From: Metarhizium brunneum
Taxonomy: Eukaryota; Ascomycota; Sordariomycetes; Hypocreales; Clavicipitaceae
Length of the DNA: 64,000 bases
NCBI RefSeq assembly: GCF_013426205.1
Contig: NC_089423.1
Location: 5,456,001-5,520,000, forward strand
Reading direction: 5' to 3'
Shown here one piece after another: positions 58,246 through 64,000 of this stretch. A program made the position numbers and the translations under genes. How positions within the stretch are numbered: the stretch's first letter is position 1; the number at the start of each line of letters is the position of its first letter. A model generated the notes under the pieces. The model saw only the letters and a program-made list of their open reading frames with translations, did not search any database and was not told the origin of the DNA.

Positions 58246-59049
58246 AACCAGACTGTTTCCAAAGGTCGATTGGGCATGGATTTGCATGTTGTGGGAGCAT
58301 GGAGGTTCCCTACGTAAGCCCCCAAATTCTATTCATTGTATTAGCATTTTAAGCTAGTATTTTTGTTTCTTTATTTTTGGATTAGGTTATGTCGACGAGG
58401 CAGGTTTCGGCGCCACAGTAGATTGACTCAACATTATGTTTGGCTGTCACAGTAACACACATTGCAAAATTGAGCTACCACGTATCTGGGGGCTGGCTCA
58501 TTGGAAGAAAAAGAGGACAAGGAAAAAAATTAATTCACCGTCATCTCTTCAAGCACGCGTCCAACCCACAGCAACGTCATCCTCGCATGCGCTGAAAGAA
58601 TGGCTGCCTAGCCAGGTACCTATCAAGTGGCAACAGTGAATCAGTCTTGAACCTTGCCTCCAGTCAAGGCGACATTGAACCCACCGAGTCACCCAGGCAG
58701 TTCGTGTACTGTACCATGCCATGCATCTCATGCGTAGAAAATGCGGGGTTCTCTCCCGTGTCATCCAATCAAGCAGCGTGGGTGCCACCAGTGCACACGC
58801 AAGCCCACCTGCATTGCCCCTCCTTGCAGCAACAGCCTGAACACTGGCAGCCGTTTTCGAGGCTCGTGACGTTTTTGGCTACCCGCCGTATAAGCTGTGT
58901 CCCACCTTTTGTCGTCGTCAACACCCGATCTCACCTGATATTTTCAACTCAATCTCTCCCGATCCAACCTTGCGCTCTGTATCCCACGGCTACTTCCAAC
59001 CATCGCAGAATCCATCTTCCAAGTATCGCATTGTCGATATTGTGTGACA
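58246..59049. other. Upstream region of the Pmp3/Sna-type gene
   Basis: 804 bp with no supported gene. The last 200 bases are CT/AC-rich and look like the leader of the following gene. Confidence 0.4.
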
Positions 59050-59635
59050 ATGTGCTCCGCCGACATCTTTCTCGCCTTGTTGGCCGTCCTTTTCCCTCCA
59101 CTACCTGGTACGTCCACCATTATCCACCCCAAGCCTTGTCTTCTTCCGACGCACCCTCGCTGTAGCTCAACTCCGTAATGATATGAATCGCTAACATCAA
59201 TACTCTGTAGTCTGGGTAAAATGCGGCATCTGCAGTGCCGACTCCATTATCAACATCCTCCTCTGCTGCCTTGGCTTCATCCCCGGCCTCATTCACGCAT
59301 GGTACATCATCGCCAAGTACCCCGAACCGGCATACGAGTATGAGTCGCTGCCCCAAGAAGGCGGCCACATTACATATGTCTACGTCCAGACTCCGCATGG
59401 ACCTCAATGCCGACCGCCCGCGCCGAATGGGGGAATGAACTACGGAACGCAGCAGAACGGGAGTAACAGAAACCAGCAGCAGCAGCAGCAGCAGCCGCAG
59501 CCACAAGGTTCGCAACAGCCGCGGGCCCAGACCGGTGCCGCTTCTGCAGAGAGCGCTCCGAATCAGCAGGGTGGTGTGCCTCCCAGTTATGCAGAGGTTG
59601 TTGCTGGTGACCACAAGGTTCAGAGCCAAGATTAA
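59050..59635 (+). CDS. Pmp3/Sna-family membrane protein with C-terminal PPxY motif
   Basis: Two exons, 59050-59107 and 59211-59635; intron 103 nt (GTACGT donor, GCTAAC branch, TAG acceptor), giving 160 aa. The short first exon encodes [19 protein letters not shown]; splicing restores the Pmp3 signature [44 protein letters not shown], two membrane segments. Unlike the minimal Pmp3 of about 55 aa it has a 105-residue tail with Gln7 (CAG repeat) and, near the end, PPSYAEVV. This architecture matches yeast Sna3/Sna4, whose PPxY motifs recruit the ubiquitin ligase Rsp5 and direct sorting into multivesicular bodies. A role in membrane potential, salt tolerance or Rsp5-dependent trafficking is inferred. 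Confidence 0.87.
59474..59494 (+). repeat. (CAG)7 coding trinucleotide repeat
   Basis: Seven perfect CAG codons encode a polyglutamine run in the tail of the Pmp3/Sna-type protein, followed by alternating Pro-Gln. Confidence 0.95.
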
Positions 59636-59985
59636 GACGTGACCTCTTTCAGAGACGGGAATTCAAGAGTATGGGCGTGGAAGGAGACTGGGAATTGGTG
59701 TTGTGGCTTGACAAACGTTACCATGAGCTAGTCTGCGATTTGAAACAGTGCCGGCACTTTTAGGAGCTCATTGGGAGTCTTATAGAACCATTCGCTTTAA
59801 CTGGTTATGGAGTACTGGGCCTGATCATATCTGTATATTTACTGTTTTAATAGCGTACCAACCGTTTTCTGCTCATTTATCAGGGACGCCGGTGAAATTT
59901 TACCCGAACCTCCTTTCCCCTTTCCCGAAAAGCCTCAAAATGGCTACTCTGAGCCGTCGTCTGCGCTCTCCACAACCTGCTTTCT
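59636..59985. other. Convergent 3' intergenic region
   Basis: 350 bp between the Pmp3/Sna-type gene and ARB1. Nothing is recognised in it. Confidence 0.45.
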
Positions 59986-61611
59986 TTACTCAGTAGACTG
60001 CCCTTCTTCTGTGCCTGTATCATGCACTGACGGTGCTGGTCGATCGTCATCACGAGGTTGTTTGTAATGCCTCATCATTTGCTGAGGCAAAAATGTGTAG
60101 AAAGATGGCACAATCTGGTGTATAGTCTTGATGAACCGGATCCCGGTATTCAACTCAACGAGGGTGATGTCCATCTTCATCTTGGGCATAACATTTGTGA
60201 GCAGCGACCTTTCGAGGTAGACCCATATATTGGCGTCCTGGGGCGAGATATGCATGCTTGGTGTCTCCCACTCATCCTCGATGATTGCAGGTTTGAAGAA
60301 GACTTTTCCCACGGGTGAAACGCCGCAGTCGCTGCCTTCAATTAGAAGAGAAGCAAACTTGTCCAAAGTGAGTGAGCAGGGTCCTTCAACACGAGTAACT
60401 TCCAGGGTGTAGGTGCACTCTTTGGACGCCTCAACGCGGTCTTGATGGAACTCGTCCAGGGTGAGATCCTCGTCGCACAATGCGCAGACAGCAAGAAATA
60501 CCGTCTTGGGATCATACCAAGAAGGCTTGGAGAATGAAAGAAACGACCAATCCCCGACGGCCACCGAGGAGAACAACTCCGTAGCGGCCAGATTGAAGTA
60601 CCCAGGCAATTCAGCTGTTAGTTGATTCAGAGCCGGCCACTCTTGCCGCGCTTGATTGCAAACTTGCAAAGCGGACTCAATGTTGTCTTTGTACTCGGGA
60701 CAGACTTCGTGTAGGAGGACGTATCGCAGAAAGTTCTCCACGAGGCTAATAAGAGATTCAGTCTTCTTTGGCTCGAAGCCAGTTAATTGGCCTAGCGATG
60801 TAGAAAATAGGCCAGCTGCCACACCAGCAAAGTCGACAGACCAGTGCTCGTCGTCCCCATTATAGAACCGATCGTCAGCTCCGCAGGCGCCATTCACCGT
60901 GTCGGTAACTGTTGCCTCGCGGCGTTGTGCAGGCGTGAGGTCTTTCAAGTCACTGGTATCGAGTCCAGAGAAAGCATTACCACTGGTGTCAATACCGCCA
61001 AGGAAGAGATATTCGTCGAAATAGCGAATTTGGTCTCCCTGTATGCGTCGCCGTGCCCGGAAACGACGAATACAAGACTGAATCCGTCTATTTCGTCGTT
61101 GTTAATATAATGAGAACCACAATGTGAATGGAGGGACATACTCTTCGAAAGGAAGACAACTAAAGAAACATCCACGAGCGTTAGCAAAGAAAAATCCAGA
61201 TAACTCTCTTGGGATTCTGAGCCCATACGTACTCGGCGTATATTTCGAGTTTTTCTTCAGCTGCTTCATCTGGGGTCATTGGCGGATCGGCAAAGTACTC
61301 TGACGGACGGTTAATCATCTACCCAGACGAAGCGAGAAGAAGCCATTAGCCTATAACGTACCCTCAAAACCTGTTCCACGATTTCGTGGTAATGCAGTTG
61401 GACCTCGCTGGGCGGTAGACTTGTTGCCCCTGGACTTCCCCTTTTTCTTCTTCACTGACGCCGCTTGATGACCCGGGTTCATCGAAATTGTGTCGTCTTG
61501 ATCGTGAATCTGCTGACTGTCGGAATCCCCTCTATTGTAGTGACTATCTGCTTGGTCAGTCACGCCGGTGGCATCACTGATCAGAGGCCCTTCATCAACC
61601 TGGGGCGACAT
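59986..61611 (-). CDS. arb1: Argonaute siRNA chaperone (ARC) complex subunit Arb1
   Basis: Four exons, 61611-61362, 61299-61233, 61159-61142 (only 18 nt) and 61087-59986; introns 62, 73 and 54 nt, giving 478 aa. The ATG at 61611 is chosen because the longer frame starts at GTG. A Lys-rich N-terminus precedes the Arb1 domain, which becomes continuous only after splicing: EYFADPPMTPDEAAEEK, then CLPFEERIQSCIRRFRARRR, IQGDQIRYFDEYLFLGGID, then TSGNAFSGLDTSDLKDLTP and DFAGVAAGLFSTSLGQLTGF. In fission yeast Arb1 sits with Arb2 and Ago1, blocks release of the passenger strand and is needed for siRNA-directed heterochromatin. The ordered core matches the family and length is normal. It implies that the host keeps an RNAi-linked silencing route. 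Confidence 0.88.
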
Positions 61612-64000
61612 GTTGTCAAGAAATCTCGGGAGTTTTTGGACAACAATCACCCATGGAAGATCAAGATGCAGAGGAAGTGAATTAGCACGTCAGAGCATTC
61701 AAAGACCGACAAAATGATTGCCAGCTGTTGCCGGACCGTTCCAACTAGCGGCAAGAGGACTCAACCAGAGGGCAAAGCTGCGCACAAGGCATCCACCCGG
61801 GTATGTGTAAACGACACTTAACGCACATTTCAGCCCCTCCATTGTGACATTCCCAAGCACTTCATCACAAGAATTAATGAGCTTGATTCAGGCAAGGTTT
61901 CTGACTTCACTAATCATCACGATGAGAAAGTCCCAAGTGGAAAGAAGACGAGCAGCACAGCCATCTACAGGCGTCCGGTAGGTGCCCTGGTCTGCCAGCA
62001 CAACTTGACGACGTCAAAGCAACCACCACACCTATCCAAGCCCTGTTCTATGCATATGGTCACAAGCTCTCAAGTTCAACTTAAATGTTACCGAAATTTG
62101 CGCGCCGCATCTTTGACGCTTTGGCCAACCGAGTAGTCGCGGTCGCACCACATTGTCGCACGTTGTGCGTGCCTTTTGCTCGCCCAATGCCCAATGTGCA
62201 CTGCACACGCGTTCGTTGGTGCACAAAGATGATGTACAGAAGCTGTGTAAGGGTATACATGCTAGCTTTGCAATGAGAGCACGGACGATGACCTGCAGCG
62301 GCTGATGTCGTGACTCCGGTGGCTGAGATGGTTGCCCGCAGGGTGGTAGGCGAGCTTGTCAAATATCTCGGAGAGTGATGGTGGCATGGTGTTTGAGGGC
62401 TGGGTTTGTCGTTCGCCTGCCTGCCTACCTACCTACCAACCGGTTGTTTTACAGATGTCTGCTCTCTGATTTGGACTGTTTGTGCGGAACAGGGTCAGAC
62501 CAGGGAGTCCGGTAGAGCACAAGTTCAACACTCGGCCATGTCGGCAGGCCTTTTGTCAGATCGCATACGAAGTTGACATAATATGACGAAGCCTGAGTAG
62601 TCGCATCGGCCACGTTGAACTTGACCTGAAGTAGAAAAATTGCGACTAAGCACAGGGCAGCGATTTTGGATTGGGACACGCATCCCGAGCACAAGCCCGC
62701 ATCAGGGACTCGCAGCGTTGGGCGTGCACGAAGAGCTGCGCTGCGACGCCCAGCTGCCTCAAGATGGTTGCAGGCGCCTCTTTCCATGCAGCAGCAATGA
62801 ATGCCACATGTATGAGCAGGGGCCAGGCATCGGCTTGCTGTCTGGTCGTTGCGCAGTTTGACAGTGCTCAGTCCTGACAAGAGACACGCGACATATGTAT
62901 GAACAGATACAAAACAGAGACCAGTGACCCCCACAATCAAGTCTGCCTTGCAGCAATCACACCGTGGTGAGTGGCACTGGCACCAACTCAGCCTCCATCA
63001 CACAGTCATGGTGGCAGCCTGGAAGCTGACAGGGATCAAGTGATTGGACACCACGGACGGTGTCGGCGTGTGGCTCGGCGGACTGCGAATGCCAGTCCTG
63101 AGCGCCTCAAGATGGACAGCACAGGAATAACTCCTCACGATTGTCCTGGCGCAGGAAAGTATTTCGGCGCGTGGCGAGTAGAAACGCGGTCGACTGCAGG
63201 CTAACCTGGGTCCGCTCGCAAGTCCGTATGCTACATACTCGGGTTAGCACAAGAGAGGATGAAGCTGTTTGATGGCCCACGACGCCTGCTAGGCGGTGCG
63301 AAAGGCTGGTGCTTGGCCAATGGTTGGCTCAGCGCATTGTGCTGGTGCAGTCGAACATTGGACCCAGCGCCTTGGGCAACTGGAATGAGGACATCTGGAG
63401 CCATGGTAATCTGCATCTCATGCCCACGGCCAGCATGCGTCTTCAAAACCTCTGCTGCCCGCAAACATTCAAATGCGGGCACCTCGAAGGATCAGTGACG
63501 TCGGCAACGAATCCCCGCGCGCCCTGGCTGATCGAATCAGCACCAGCCCGTGCCGCCGCTAAGCCCTGTTCAGCTAGTGTTTTCCACCCTGGGGCTGTTT
63601 GTCGCTTGGAGGTCCACTTTGCCGGAACATCTGGATGTTTATGGATGTACTACTCCAGAGTAGATTGTGAAGATTTGCATGGTCTTTCTGCCATGTTGTG
63701 TCACCATTGTCTGTAGAAAGTGCATGATTACTGTGAAAATTCGTCCACTGCAGCGCGTGCAGCAGCAACGTTGGAGTGGAGTAGAACGTGAAGTCATGTC
63801 GGGCGTAGTCCGGATGCTCTGGACCTGCGTTATACTACGTAATGACTGCATGTGTGAAGTTTGGTCTGGTACCTCAAGCGGCCCACAGCCCTCTGACCTG
63901 CGACCACGGTCAGCGTTGGCAGCCCCTGTCTCCCCTGTGTCATGTCTCTAGACCTGCACTGGCATCTGGCACTTGGCACTTGGCACTTGGCCCATTCGCG
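61612..64000. other. Right-edge region without a supported gene
   Basis: 2.4 kb upstream of ARB1. Minus-strand frames at 62262-62387 (41 codons, MPPSLSEIFDKLAYHPAG) and 62449-62940 (163 codons, Cys-rich) were considered but resemble no family. A cctacctacc run lies near 62423. Confidence 0.35.
63970..63990. repeat. (CACTTGG)3 tandem repeat
   Basis: Three perfect 7-bp units at the right edge of the window. Confidence 0.9.

Noticed and set aside
30896..61611. A possible RNAi/chromatin silencing gene cluster (LSH, ARB1, SNF2-RING)
   Set aside because: The genes are tens of kilobases apart with unrelated housekeeping genes between them; co-location looks coincidental.
62262..62387. 41-codon minus-strand frame MPPSLSEIF..
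   Set aside because: It looks like a plausible N-terminus but no downstream exon continues it and no homologue is recognised.
62449..62940. 163-codon minus-strand Cys-rich frame
   Set aside because: No domain or signal peptide is convincing, and overlapping frames of similar length exist on the other strand.

Overview
The window is nuclear DNA of a filamentous ascomycete, most likely a Sordariomycete and probably Hypocreales. The evidence is short GT-AG introns (mostly 50-80 nt) with CTAAC-type branch sites, fungus-specific families (Git3-type GPCR, Arb1, Atp25, Pth11/rhodopsin-type receptor, MTR-type amino acid permease), moderate GC, and compact spacing broken by a few gene-poor, repeat-bearing stretches. 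I rebuilt gene models by joining open frames across splice sites that keep the phase and restore family motifs. Coordinates run from first to last coding base, and exon limits are given in each entry.

Layout. 0.7-1.6 kb: haloacetate-dehalogenase-like hydrolase (-). 3.4-9.1 kb: giant ankyrin-type protein of about 1848 aa (+). 9.65-13.0 kb: SNF2 ATPase with an inserted RING finger, 11 exons (-). 15.0-16.7 kb: Git3-type nutrient-sensing GPCR (+). 17.2-18.0 kb: class I glutamine amidotransferase (-). 20.2-21.4 kb: PPX1-like exopolyphosphatase (+). 21.9-28.6 kb: a divergent mitochondrial pair, ATP25 (-) and the mitochondrial RNA polymerase RPO41 (+). 29.0-30.2 kb: Arc1/EMAPII-type tRNA-binding cofactor (-). 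30.9-33.7 kb: LSH/DDM1-type remodeller (mus-30 type, +). 35.1-36.6 kb: small membrane-type ORF and a divergent mitochondrial phosphate carrier (+). 37.3 kb: secreted, probably GPI-anchored Ser/Thr-rich protein (+). 37.9-39.8 kb: AAAP amino acid transporter (-). 41.5-43.4 kb: cytochrome P450 (-). 43.4-47.5 kb: gene-free stretch. 47.5-49.0 kb: rhodopsin-domain membrane protein (+). 50.8-52.8 kb: second ankyrin protein (+). 53.8-57.4 kb: splicing helicase PRP22 (-). 59.0-59.6 kb: Pmp3/Sna-type membrane protein with a PPxY tail (+). 60.0-61.6 kb: ARB1, subunit of the Argonaute siRNA chaperone complex (-). The last 2.4 kb has no gene I can support.

Working together. Most genes are unrelated housekeeping loci in mosaic order. 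The clearest functional pairing is ATP25/RPO41, both for mitochondrial gene expression, sharing a roughly 450-bp promoter. Three loci act on chromatin or silencing (SNF2-RING, LSH, ARB1) but lie far apart. The accessory-looking part is about 33.9-52.8 kb, holding a carrier paralogue, P450, receptor-like protein, ankyrin protein, two related miniature inverted-repeat elements and most copies of an over-represented 10-mer, TACTCCGTAC. A third, unrelated miniature element lies upstream of PRP22. No CRISPR array, rRNA or convincing tRNA gene was seen.
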